DNA from: Fictibacillus phosphorivorans
GTDB taxonomy: Bacteria > Bacillota > Bacilli > Bacillales > Fictibacillaceae
Direction of reading: 5' to 3'
Length of the DNA stretch: 64,000 nt
NCBI RefSeq assembly: GCF_007673525.1
Contig: NZ_VDZU01000001.1
Coordinates: 2,492,055 to 2,556,054 of the forward strand
The notes below the pieces were generated by a model, which saw only the letters and a list, made by a program, of their open reading frames with translations, had not been told where the DNA came from and did no database searches. The position numbers and the translations under genes were made by a program. Shown piece after piece: positions 1-9,040 of the stretch (the first letter of the stretch is position 1; each line of letters starts with the position of its first letter).

Positions 1-1971
<1,971 letters not shown>

Positions 1972-2050
1972 TCAATTCTTTATCCGTTTTCCCTTACTTA
2001 TCCTATCACAAGTATTCCTGTAATCAAACATCAAATCTTTTTCCTTATAA

Positions 2051-2080
2051 GTATAAGGCAAATTAAATGCGGTCATACTA
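2051..2080 (+). promoter_or_regulatory. Putative sigma-F/sigma-G promoter of the CsfG candidate
   Basis: GTATA at 2051-2055 is followed by GGTCATACTA at 2071-2080. The second block fits the sigma-F -10 pattern GGNNANANTR (15-base spacer) and contains CATACTA, which fits the sigma-G -10 CATNNTA (18-base spacer). Consensus patterns are from memory. It faces no protein-coding start and leads straight into the hairpin-bounded RNA at 2086-2233. Confidence 0.7.
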
Positions 2081-2085
2081 TTTAT

Positions 2086-2233
2086 AACAACATCAACGAA
2101 CGATGTTGTTGCCAACCGCGGAGAAGACTTACTCCCCATAAGTTCTTCATCCGGTTTCTCCTCTCCCATCGCCTTTGAACAGAAGTGATTTTGTTTTAAA
2201 GGCAACCTGCAGTTTTTGCTGCAGGTTTTTTTT
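2086..2233 (+). ncRNA. csfG: Candidate CsfG forespore small RNA
   Basis: No gene lies on the plus strand here, yet the stretch has everything of a small RNA gene: the sigma-F/G-type promoter at 2051-2080, a 9-bp hairpin right at the expected 5' end (2086-2094 with 2102-2110), a C- and pyrimidine-rich middle (about 2111-2190), and a strong intrinsic terminator (9-bp stem 2204-2212 with 2219-2227, eight T). Size would be about 148 nt. From memory, B. subtilis CsfG is a conserved endospore-former RNA made in the forespore from the ylbG-ylbH(rsmD) gap, which is exactly this position. Assignment rests on synteny plus promoter type; I could not compare sequences. Confidence 0.75.
2204..2233 (+). 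terminator. Terminator of the CsfG candidate
   Basis: Perfect 9-bp stem AACCTGCAG / CTGCAGGTT with a 6-base loop, then eight T on the plus strand. The minus strand has no T run after it, so it serves plus-strand transcription. Confidence 0.88.
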
Positions 2234-2298
2234 CATGCTTAAAAAGCCTTTCAGCAGATAGATGATTGTGCTACATTGTTCTATAGAAAGGGGATTGA

Positions 2299-2679
2299 AT
2301 GATGATTCAACGATTTATTGAGCTTGGAGAAGGGTATTCAGATCTTTATGAACTCCTTGAGATTATGGAAACGAACAAAGAGCGGATCTCGCAGTTATTG
2401 TGCCTAAAAGTTAAAAAAGAAGATAAAATGTACGCGTCACTAGTTGCCGTACTTCATCCTGCTTCTGAAGGAAAATTTCAGCCACTATACATTTGTCGAG
2501 AAGGGGTACCCTATCCTTCGAAACGAATTGATCTATTTGAGGCGAAAGCGGCTGAATTAAATAAAGAAGTGATAACATTTGATGTAAAACCATCAACAGA
2601 TTTTGCTGAAACTGAACTCTTTTTTCACTATTTAACAGGGATTCTTCGTTTAAACTATCTGATACCGCCTTTATTATAA
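2299..2679 (+). CDS. Conserved hypothetical protein (DUF7147-like)
   Basis: A 126-residue soluble protein with no signal peptide or membrane segment. The N-terminus (MIQRFIELGEGYSDLYEL) matches a small family seen at this locus in bacilli, which I recall as DUF7147; some databases have mislabelled members as methylthioribose kinase, and nothing here supports kinase activity. A ribosome site AAAGGGG precedes two adjacent ATG codons; the second (2302) has better spacing. It is convergent with ylbG, and the gap between them carries a 20-bp tandem repeat array. Function unknown. Confidence 0.75.
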   Translation: MMIQRFIELGEGYSDLYELLEIMETNKERISQLLCLKVKKEDKMYASLVAVLHPASEGKFQPLYICREGVPYPSKRIDLFEAKAAELNKEVITFDVKPSTDFAETELFFHYLTGILRLNYLIPPLL

Positions 2680-2702
2680 AATGAATTTTTTGCCAAATAG
2701 GT

Positions 2703-2798
2703 GAAGACTTATAAATTTTTTTGAGGACTTATAAAAATATTTGAAGACTTATAAAATTTCTTCAAGACTTATAAATTCTTTTGAAGACTTATAAATGG
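2703..2798. repeat. 20-bp degenerate tandem repeat array, 4.8 copies
   Basis: Five units start at 2703, 2723, 2743, 2763 and 2783. Each opens with (G/C)A(A/G)GACTTATAAA followed by a T-rich tail, so the period is exactly 20 bp, close to two helical turns. The array fills the gap between the end of the 2299-2679 gene and the terminator of ylbG. Confidence 0.95.
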
Positions 2799-2828
2799 AA
2801 TTACTGACAAAAAACAAACATAAAGAAA

Positions 2829-2857
2829 ACAGGCAGCTATTTTTATTAGCAGCCTGT
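2829..2857. terminator. Terminator after ylbG
   Basis: ACAGGCAGCTA pairs with TAGCAGCCTGT (one internal mismatch) around a T-rich loop. It lies just past the ylbG stop on the minus strand and can also stop plus-strand transcription leaving the repeat array. Confidence 0.7.
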
Positions 2858-2860
2858 CTT

Positions 2861-3136
2861 TTAAATCCCCATCTTATAATCATATTCTTTTGCTTTATCA
2901 ACAATCTTACTTTCATATTCTGTCTTGATCTCTTGTTTATGAGACCTTTTTACTTCTTTAACAAAATGTAAGGATTCCAGCTTTGATGCTATTTCGTCTA
3001 TTTTGTTTCCATCACAGTACAGAACAGCATACTTTAACCTTCTAGAGACATAATGTACATTTCCATAGCGCCTTAACTGTTTTGAAAACTTTAATGAATG
3101 AAGAAAAACAGATAGCCCACGTCGATTACCTATCAT
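2861..3136 (-). CDS. ylbG: YlbG, DUF2129 family protein
   Basis: A 91-residue cytoplasmic protein of the YlbG (DUF2129/UPF0298) family, recognised from the opening [16 protein letters not shown], the [12 protein letters not shown] segment and the YCD turn. The family is conserved in Bacillales next to ylbF and rsmD; no biochemical function is established that I know of. The usual neighbour order ylbF-ylbG-rsmD is kept, but here a plus-strand gene and the CsfG candidate separate ylbG from rsmD, so it is probably not in one transcript with rsmD. Confidence 0.92.
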   Translation of the reverse strand: MIGNRRGLSVFLHSLKFSKQLRRYGNVHYVSRRLKYAVLYCDGNKIDEIASKLESLHFVKEVKRSHKQEIKTEYESKIVDKAKEYDYKMGI

Positions 3137-3206
3137 AATTAAAGCCCCTTTTATATGCTTAAATTGAACAAATTAATGAATACTCCTTAATAGGAAGTGA
3201 TGTAGA

Positions 3207-3527
3207 TTGGACTTAAACAACATTTGGGAACAGTTTCTAGATCGTATGAAACAAGATCCTACGATCAATCATGTTGAAAGAAAAATGATGGCCGGTATCC
3301 CTTTCATATATGTAACGGTTTCTCCACAGTTTTCAATCGATCACACAACTGATTCTGTAAAAAAACATGCCGTAAAAGCTATGAAAGGGAAACGGCTAAC
3401 ATTGAACCTTACATTTGTAAGATCAGAAGAAACTCTTCATGTGTACCGAATGCGTTTTTTAGTTCCGCAAGAAAAAATGTTCTGCTGTGGTAATTTGTGC
3501 TTTGATTGCATTCGGTTTAAAGACTGA
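3207..3527 (+). CDS. Hypothetical protein with Cys-rich C-terminus
   Basis: A 106-residue protein starting at TTG (3207), nine bases after AGGAAG. The first 90 residues are an unremarkable soluble mix; the tail carries FCCGNLCFDC, a tight four-cysteine pattern (CC-x2-C-x2-C) that suggests a metal or cluster site. I do not recognise the family. It ends two bases before the ylbF stop on the other strand, so the two convergent genes both end in Cys-rich tails. It is divergent from ylbG with a 70-bp gap that must hold both promoters. Confidence 0.7.
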   Translation: MDLNNIWEQFLDRMKQDPTINHVERKMMAGIPFIYVTVSPQFSIDHTTDSVKKHAVKAMKGKRLTLNLTFVRSEETLHVYRMRFLVPQEKMFCCGNLCFDCIRFKD

Positions 3528-3529
3528 GT

Positions 3530-3964
3530 TTAAGCACAGCCGCAAGATCCACCAGAACCGCATCCACCACTGCAAGAGCTCTCATCAAAGAAAGGATTGC
3601 CTGTTGGAACTTTAATCTGCTCGGATACACTGTATGCAATGATTTTGCTGCACTCCATCAATAAATTCTCAAGTTCTTTTTCTGCTTTCTTAAATTGAGC
3701 AATATTTTCATGGAAATCAAGCTCTCGTTTAAGTGTACGAACTTGTGTTGAAACGGTATGAAAATCAGGATGATATTTACCAAAACGCTGTACTTCTTCA
3801 TACTGTTCTTTCATCTTGGCGAAACGAGCAATCATTTTCTGTGCTTCTACATCTTGCTCTAGGTTATATTTTGACTCTCTATATGCTATTGCAACACTGG
3901 AATCGGCAACCATCTCTGCTAATGCTAGAGATTCTTCCAGCAATACACTTTGGTCTAAACTCAT
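3530..3964 (-). CDS. ylbF: RicF (YlbF), Y-complex subunit controlling RNase Y maturation
   Basis: Member of the YlbF/YmcA family. In B. subtilis YlbF (RicF), YmcA (RicA) and YaaT (RicT) form a complex that carries two [4Fe-4S] clusters, promotes RNase Y-dependent mRNA processing and is needed for sporulation, competence and biofilm formation. The 144 residues are mainly helical (heptad-like stretches at about 20-115) and end in a Gly/Cys tail with cysteines in CSGGCGSGGSCGCA, the expected cluster-ligand region. A strong GGAGGTG site precedes the ATG at 3964. Confidence 0.95.
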   Translation of the reverse strand: MSLDQSVLLEESLALAEMVADSSVAIAYRESKYNLEQDVEAQKMIARFAKMKEQYEEVQRFGKYHPDFHTVSTQVRTLKRELDFHENIAQFKKAEKELENLLMECSKIIAYSVSEQIKVPTGNPFFDESSCSGGCGSGGSCGCA

Positions 3965-4056
3965 ACGTCACACCTCCCTTTAGGTATGAGGTTTCTAATC
4001 TATTATAGCGGATATTAACTGGACTTAAAAGCATAGCCGTCTTTATAAAAAAATAA

Positions 4057-4079
4057 AACTCTTCTAATATCGAAGAGTT
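4057..4079 (-). terminator. Terminator overlapping the stop of the 4078-4512 gene
   Basis: Perfect 8-bp stem AACTCTTC/GAAGAGTT with a 7-base loop; on the minus strand it is followed by TTTTATTTTTTT. The stem includes bases of the stop codon. Confidence 0.8.
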
Positions 4080-4512
4080 ATCGAACTTGAACGACTATGT
4101 TTTTCTTAATTCCGTAATCAGATCCATCCTTTTTCTTCAGCTGCAAAGTAATTCTGTGTTTACCAGGATTCATATTTTTTAAGATGAACATAGATTGATT
4201 AGCATTCATCTTCCACTTATTGTTTACAAAAACGGCAATATATCCGTCCTTATTACCAGGTGTGTTCGTTAGACCTCCTTGAAATGAGAACCTTGAAATA
4301 ATATTTTCAAAATAGATGCGCTGTTTTTTTACGTGATAGTTAACCGCCCAGTCTTTATCCATTATGGGATACGAAGCAGATACCTCAACAGCTTTTGATT
4401 CTTGAAGTTTTGTCTCGGAGAAACCTTCAAAAAATTTGGTTATCATAAACAGCGTGAGCACTATGATCACTAAAAGACCGCCTGTATAGATCCGTCTGTT
4501 TCTTATTCTCAT
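4078..4512 (-). CDS. Hypothetical membrane-anchored extracytoplasmic protein
   Basis: A 144-residue protein with a basic start (MRIRNRRIYTGG) and one hydrophobic segment at about residues 11-28, so probably an N-in signal anchor with the rest outside the membrane. The C-terminal half (KWKMNANQSMFILKNM... PGKHRITLQL) has the alternating pattern of a beta-sandwich or Ig-like fold. I do not recognise a family. It sits between ylbE and ylbF, where B. subtilis has no equivalent that I recall. The ATG follows AAGGAG at good distance; expression seems independent of ylbE because a 64-bp gap separates them. Confidence 0.7.
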   Translation of the reverse strand: MRIRNRRIYTGGLLVIIVLTLFMITKFFEGFSETKLQESKAVEVSASYPIMDKDWAVNYHVKKQRIYFENIISRFSFQGGLTNTPGNKDGYIAVFVNNKWKMNANQSMFILKNMNPGKHRITLQLKKKDGSDYGIKKNIVVQVR

Positions 4513-4576
4513 AAAAAAACCACTCCTTATAGAAGTAGTTTTTTCCTTTTTTCTTTTTATTATCCCTCAAGATGCC

Positions 4577-4879
4577 TTAACCGTTATTAAGAGAGTCTGG
4601 CATCGGCTGAAAATCATTCGGCACAGGAGCACCACTTCCTTTTACTTCGTCACCCATTACAGAGATTAATTCCATTAACAGTCCAAAATTTTGTACCTGT
4701 TGATGAAAGCGATCTACTCTCTGCCCGAAAGTACGTCCGTAAAACACTTTCGCACCCTCTTCCAGCTCAGATACTGAAAAAGGGTTTCTGCTTAATTTTC
4801 TATACCACTCTGGTTTTTCTCTTATATAATATTTCAAGTCAGGTCTTGTATTCAAGTACTCTAGGATTTCTCTTCGCAC
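4577..4879 (-). CDS. ylbE: YlbE-like protein
   Basis: A 100-residue soluble protein of the YlbE family, recognised by REILEYLNTRPDLKYYIREKPEWYRKLSRNP and by position. Function unknown. An upstream GTG at 4888 is only one base from the AAAAGGA ribosome site, so I prefer the GTG at 4879 (ten-base spacing). It is directly downstream of ylbD with a 15-bp gap, and the two are likely co-transcribed. Confidence 0.88.
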   Translation of the reverse strand: MRREILEYLNTRPDLKYYIREKPEWYRKLSRNPFSVSELEEGAKVFYGRTFGQRVDRFHQQVQNFGLLMELISVMGDEVKGSGAPVPNDFQPMPDSLNNG

Positions 4880-4894
4880 GCCGCACACATCCTT

Positions 4895-5293
4895 TTAGTC
4901 CCTGTATGAAGGATAATCATTCATTCTCTTTTCGGGCAGCTGGTTCGGTCTGTCAGACTGATTGTTAAATTGCTGTAATAGTTCTTGAACCGCATCCATC
5001 AGACTGCCAAATTGAGATAAATATTTTTGTACATCGTTGATTTGAAGCTTACTTAAACCAGCAACTATATCCCCAACTGTAAGTTCTGTTCTTGTCTTAT
5101 CAGACTTAGAGCGTTCGTCTTGTTTTTTTTCTTTGTCCTTTGCATACTGATTCCAGCTTTCATGTTCTTCACCCAAAACAATCCAATCCTGATAAACCTC
5201 TTTCCAAGGCCTCTTATTCTTCTTCACTTCCTTAATCAAATCGGGATGTTTATGAACAAACTCCTTGAAACTTTCTATATCAGTCTTTACCAC
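4895..5293 (-). CDS. ylbD: YlbD, putative spore coat protein
   Basis: Member of the YlbD coat-protein family (hydrophilic, highly charged, about 130 residues). The N-terminal FKEFVHKHPDLIKEVKKNKRPWKEVYQDWIVLGE block is the family hallmark; the middle is Lys/Asp/Glu-rich and the C-terminal half carries a predicted helix (VAGLSKLQINDVQKYLSQF). Two GTG starts are possible; 5293 has GGGGGTG at a usable distance, 5302 has almost none. Assignment as coat protein is by family name; no promoter for a late sigma factor was established here. Confidence 0.85.
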   Translation of the reverse strand: MVKTDIESFKEFVHKHPDLIKEVKKNKRPWKEVYQDWIVLGEEHESWNQYAKDKEKKQDERSKSDKTRTELTVGDIVAGLSKLQINDVQKYLSQFGSLMDAVQELLQQFNNQSDRPNQLPEKRMNDYPSYRD

Positions 5294-5465
5294 AGAATCC
5301 ACCCCCAGCCATCCACTGACGAATGATGTTTACTACATGATACATAAGTGCCCATAAATTGGTGCGCCCATTTTTTAGATTGCGTGCAAAGTTGATTCTG
5401 TTTACTTTATTCTCATCCGCCCAAAAAGGTACAATAAAAATAAAAAAAGATTGAGGGAGAAAATA

Positions 5466-5945
5466 TTGGATATTAAGGACGAGTGGAAAGATTTCTTTGA
5501 AACCAGTACTGAGCAAGAGCAACAGGTCATGAAAGTTTTTTTGGACAGTTTAAAATTAAAAAGAGAAAAGGACCATTTAGCACATATTGCTTCTTTATTA
5601 GATTTTAAAACGACTAGAATCAACGACCACACACTAGAAATGGAGATGCCTAATTCGCCTTTACTTGATAATTCAATTGGAATATTACATGGCGGTCTCA
5701 CTGCAACCCTTTTAGATACAGCAATGGGCACAATGGCCAGTCTAGTTCCAGGTAATAAAAGAGGAGCTGTAACTGTAGAACTAAAAGTGGACTACTTAAC
5801 ACCAGGTGTTGGAGAGTTGTTTATATGCCGTGCTGAAGTCGTTCATAATGGCAGACAATTAGTACGCATGGATGGAAAGGTACGTAACGAAACTGGCACG
5901 TTGATCGCATCGGCTTCGGGAACCTTCTTTAAACTTGCTGACTAA
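5466..5945 (+). CDS. PaaI-type thioesterase (hotdog fold)
   Basis: A 159-residue hotdog-fold acyl-CoA thioesterase-like protein. The core reads PNSPLLDNSIGILHGGLTATLLDTAMG, with the HGG motif and following Thr/Asp that form the active-site helix in PaaI/YbgC-like enzymes, then VELKVDYLTPG and the closing strand ASASGTFFKL. The substrate cannot be told. The start is most likely TTG at 5466, six bases after GAGGGAG; a TTG at 5451 overlaps that ribosome site. It is divergent from ylbD and convergent with ylbC. Confidence 0.88.
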   Translation: MDIKDEWKDFFETSTEQEQQVMKVFLDSLKLKREKDHLAHIASLLDFKTTRINDHTLEMEMPNSPLLDNSIGILHGGLTATLLDTAMGTMASLVPGNKRGAVTVELKVDYLTPGVGELFICRAEVVHNGRQLVRMDGKVRNETGTLIASASGTFFKLAD

Positions 5946-5962
5946 AATAAAATAATTTAAAA

Positions 5963-5990
5963 AAGGCTGAACCTATTAAGGTTCAGCCTT
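5963..5990. terminator. Terminator between the thioesterase gene and ylbC
   Basis: Perfect 12-bp stem AAGGCTGAACCT/AGGTTCAGCCTT with loop ATTA. Six T follow on the minus strand, so it mainly serves ylbC. Confidence 0.88.
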
Positions 5991-6001
5991 ACACGATCTA
6001 T

Positions 6002-7033
6002 TTACTCCATAGGCACTAAAAAATTTTGGGTGTAATACTTATTATCTACACCTACTCCAAGATGAGTATATTCATTGTTTAACAATGTGTTTCTATGGCC
6101 TTCACTGTTCATCCAGCCTTCAACAGCTGCAATGCCGTCCGTATAGTTTGCTGCTATGTTCTCACCTGCTTGCAGAAACTTTACATCTTTTTGTTGCAGC
6201 CTGTCAGAAAGCGTTCTTCCATCCTTACTCTCATGGGAAAAATATTGCTGATCCAACATATCTTTTGAATGGAGATAAGCTACCTCAGATGTCTTTTCAT
6301 CCCATTTCAACGGATTCTTTTCATATTTTAGACGGATAATGTTCGTTAACTCAAAAACTTGTTGTTCTTCAGATTGATCTACTTTATTCTGTTCATCATC
6401 GTTCAATTGTCCAAGCGGTGGCAGATCACCTCGATATACAATAGAATAAGGTCTCTGTTTTAACAATACATCGGATGTAGTATACCGTACACTTGAAAGC
6501 TGATTCGTAAACTTATCAAAATAAAGCTGTACCCAAACATTATCTTTCAACTTTATAAGCGGACGCAGCATAACTTCTTGCTCAGATAATTCAAATCTAA
6601 AAAAATCTTCTCCATCATTAATGGTAATATCACTCTCGATCGGAAACTTCTGAATGATCGTGTTTGAATTCTCTCCGATTGTAAAGGGTGAGGTATTTAC
6701 ATCAGATCCAATAACAAACAGCGTAACTACTTTACCGTTTTCAACACCTGCTTGAAGATAACCTTTTGGACTCTTGTTTCCATAGATATACCATTCATAG
6801 CCATAACTTGATGGATCGATTCTCTCAGGTTCTCCCCATTGCTTCTTAAATGCTGCTATATCTTTACCTACCCAGTTTGAAACAGCATCTTCAGGAATCT
6901 TGAGTGTTTCTTCTATGTACTCTACTTTTGTATCAGGCTTTTCTTTCTCGACCGTAAATTCTGGCAGAACATCATAAAAAAACAAACCGATTAAAATAAA
7001 AACGGATAGGAAAAAAGTAACCAATCCTCGCAT
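6002..7033 (-). CDS. ylbC: YlbC, CAP/SCP-domain extracytoplasmic protein
   Basis: A 343-residue protein with an N-terminal signal or anchor segment (residues 4-21), a CAP-associated N-terminal region (about 50-190, with WGEPERIDPSSYGYEWYIYG) and a C-terminal CAP/SCP domain (about 220-343). CAP landmarks are visible: NIIRLKYEKNPLKW, HSKDML..QQYFSHES, GENIA and WMNSEGHRNTLL. Bacterial SCP-domain proteins act at the cell surface or spore; this one's target is unknown. It is monocistronic, flanked by terminators on both sides. Confidence 0.92.
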   Translation of the reverse strand: MRGLVTFFLSVFILIGLFFYDVLPEFTVEKEKPDTKVEYIEETLKIPEDAVSNWVGKDIAAFKKQWGEPERIDPSSYGYEWYIYGNKSPKGYLQAGVENGKVVTLFVIGSDVNTSPFTIGENSNTIIQKFPIESDITINDGEDFFRFELSEQEVMLRPLIKLKDNVWVQLYFDKFTNQLSSVRYTTSDVLLKQRPYSIVYRGDLPPLGQLNDDEQNKVDQSEEQQVFELTNIIRLKYEKNPLKWDEKTSEVAYLHSKDMLDQQYFSHESKDGRTLSDRLQQKDVKFLQAGENIAANYTDGIAAVEGWMNSEGHRNTLLNNEYTHLGVGVDNKYYTQNFLVPME

Positions 7034-7110
7034 AATGGTTCCCCCTATAACTTTCTTCTCTTCTTAGTTTAGCATAGAGGGTATGTGTTTGGATGAACCG
7101 TTTCAAAAAT

Positions 7111-7143
7111 AAAACAGCTCCAATTTAAATGGAACCGTTTTAT
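7111..7143 (-). terminator. Terminator of ylbB
   Basis: Imperfect stem AAAACaGcTCCA/TGGAaCcGTTTT with an AT loop; the minus strand continues TTTTATTTTT. Confidence 0.6.
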
Positions 7144-7157
7144 ACCATCGATATAAC

Positions 7158-7586
7158 TTATTGAATTTGATCCCGTTGCTCTGAAACTTGTGTAAGGGTA
7201 TGTCCCGCAGCAGAGTCGCTCTCATTAGCTAGTGATAGATCTCCTAAAGAAATAATTCCTACAAGTTTATTGTTCTCCACGATTGGGAGCCTTCTGATTT
7301 GTTTCTCTGCCATAAGATCTGCAGCTTCTTCTGCCGTCATATCTATAGAACCTGTATACAGCTTTTCACTCATAACGTCTGTTACTTTTGTAGAGCCTGG
7401 GCGTTTTTCAGCAACTCCTCGAACGACAATATCTCGGTCTGTGATGACACCTATAATCTGATCATTCTCACAAACTGGAATCACACCTACATCATCCTTC
7501 TTCATTTTTACCGCTACTTCATAAACATTGTCCAATGGTGTAACAAAATCTACATTTCTCGTCATGATCTCACTTACCTTTTTCAA
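7158..7586 (-). CDS. ylbB: YlbB, tandem CBS-domain protein
   Basis: A 142-residue cytoplasmic protein made of two CBS domains (about 1-60 and 70-125), a Bateman module that in other proteins binds adenosyl ligands. Repeated signatures are visible: DVGVIPVCENDQIIGVITDRDIV and RRLPIVENNKLVGIISLGDLS. No catalytic domain is attached, so it is presumably a stand-alone sensor; its partner is unknown. Spacing to the divergent ylbA is about 160 bp. Confidence 0.93.
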   Translation of the reverse strand: MKKVSEIMTRNVDFVTPLDNVYEVAVKMKKDDVGVIPVCENDQIIGVITDRDIVVRGVAEKRPGSTKVTDVMSEKLYTGSIDMTAEEAADLMAEKQIRRLPIVENNKLVGIISLGDLSLANESDSAAGHTLTQVSEQRDQIQ

Positions 7587-7744
7587 ATCCTTACCTCCTC
7601 TAAAATGGAAATCTGTTCTTCTTTATGCTTTACGAAAGAAAAACAAATATGCGCACTTTTGACAATGATTGCATCTTTAGCGCTTTCATAATATCATTAA
7701 GAAGTGATTATTATTTTTTTATTGAATTCCTAGGAGGTTTCACA

Positions 7745-8095
7745 ATGAAATTTGAAGAAAGCGGCTTAAACGGGAAGGTTGTTGAGTTTTCACTTTTAGA
7801 ACATGTGATGGAAAACCATGGCATGATCCGTGCTGGCCAATGGGATTATGAACGTATTACATATGATTACAAATTTGAAGACATGACGAACGGTGATGTT
7901 TATTATTTCCGATTCCCTTGTCATGTTATTGAGGCAGAAACTGAAACTCCACACGCTAAAGTTGAACTTGGAACACCTTATGTAGGGAAACATTATTATC
8001 CTCACGGTGTGGAATATGATGAAGTATTCCCAAAACACGTTGTTAATCAATGCAACAAATTAATTGAAGCACTTCATACTGAATTGCACGTTTAA
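7745..8095 (+). CDS. ylbA: YlbA/YugN-like protein
   Basis: A 116-residue soluble protein of the YugN-like family (MKFEESGLNGKVVEFSLLEHVMENHGMIRAGQWDYERITYDYK). Function unknown. A much longer upstream frame exists, but the ATG at 7745 follows a textbook AGGAGG at the right distance and gives the family N-terminus, so I use that. Its position next to ylbB at the edge of the cta cluster matches ylbA of B. subtilis. Confidence 0.85.
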   Translation: MKFEESGLNGKVVEFSLLEHVMENHGMIRAGQWDYERITYDYKFEDMTNGDVYYFRFPCHVIEAETETPHAKVELGTPYVGKHYYPHGVEYDEVFPKHVVNQCNKLIEALHTELHV

Positions 8096-8120
8096 AAAAA
8101 CCCCTCGATGAGGGGTTTTT
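8096..8120. terminator. Bidirectional terminator between ylbA and the nucleotidyltransferase gene
   Basis: AAAAACCCCTC/GAGGGGTTTTT, an 11-bp stem with loop GAT, serving both convergent genes. Confidence 0.92.
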
Positions 8121-8121
8121 C

Positions 8122-8844
8122 TTATTCTGCAGCTCTTTCTGGTGATTGAGAGGAATACCCTTCAAATAGCCTGCCACCATATGGAGCGATTACTTCGTCA
8201 ACAAATTCGATAACTTTTGATTTTATACGATTGGAATAATAATCATTAAATACTAAAGCAAATTGTTCTGCAAACGATTCATTGTATTCTTTCAAAGCAC
8301 GAAGAATCCATTTTCCTTCTCCGATCCAGTGCCCATTAACACGTAATACAAATTCATGTGTTCGATCAGCGAGTTTCGAAACGATAAATAAATCTTCTAA
8401 AACATTCGTTGACCCTTCCAAATCGTTTAATAGATCTGTTAAGAAATATCGTGCTTGCTCGATCTCAATTGTTTTCCAAGGCGTTGGTCCTGCTTTTAAT
8501 AGCTGTAAAGCTTCATTCTTTATTCGAGAAGCCTGGCCAGTATCTTGGAGAATAATGCCTTCAGCACACATTTGAGGAAGAGAGGGTCTTGCTCTGTCGA
8601 TATTTTGTTTAAAGAAACGTTTGTAAGTAAACATGTTATGAACAAAAACCTCAATCGGCCAGTCATACTCTGTAAGTGATTCTCGATATGACTCACTAAC
8701 AGAACTATCTATGATGATTATATCTAAATCAGAGCTCTCTGTTTCTTCTCCCCTAACAACACTGCCAGCCAGATAGGCTACATCACAGTTTGGATAATGA
8801 GACTCTATAAATTTTTTAGCGGCTTGTCTGGCACTGATTCTCAT
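8122..8844 (-). CDS. Nucleotidyltransferase-domain protein
   Basis: A 240-residue protein of the pol-beta nucleotidyltransferase superfamily. The active-site pattern GSVVRGEETESSDLDIII is present near residues 25-42: GS, then R-G, then S-D-x-D supplying two metal ligands; a third acidic residue in PIEVFVHN follows. The C-terminal half is helical. Such proteins include aminoglycoside-type adenylyltransferases and AMPylators; nothing here fixes the substrate. A longer frame extends upstream to 9012, but the ATG at 8844 follows AAAGGA and gives MRISARQAAKKF, so I take it as the start. It separates ylbA from ctaG. Confidence 0.82.
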   Translation of the reverse strand: MRISARQAAKKFIESHYPNCDVAYLAGSVVRGEETESSDLDIIIIDSSVSESYRESLTEYDWPIEVFVHNMFTYKRFFKQNIDRARPSLPQMCAEGIILQDTGQASRIKNEALQLLKAGPTPWKTIEIEQARYFLTDLLNDLEGSTNVLEDLFIVSKLADRTHEFVLRVNGHWIGEGKWILRALKEYNESFAEQFALVFNDYYSNRIKSKVIEFVDEVIAPYGGRLFEGYSSQSPERAAE

Positions 8845-9019
8845 GATTTTTCTTTCCTTTCTACTCAGCTTTACTTTATATTTCGACACCAACGAGCAAA
8901 TTCTTTTTTTTGTTGTGATTTTATTCATCTCTTTTAGGAAATTATTTTTGGGGAGCTTGAGATGAGATATTCTCTGAGAGCATGTGGTTTGCAAACATAC
9001 AGATTCACACAAAAAAAAT

Positions 9020-9040
9020 AACCCGCAAGATTTGCCGGTT
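9020..9040 (-). terminator. Terminator of ctaG
   Basis: AACC.GCAA/TTGC.GGTT stem with a one-pair mismatch, overlapping the ctaG stop, then eight T on the minus strand. Confidence 0.75.

Noticed and set aside
1972..2205. 77-codon minus-strand frame directly upstream of rsmD
   Set aside because: It lies antisense to the CsfG candidate, has low-complexity content and no good ribosome site; better explained as chance.
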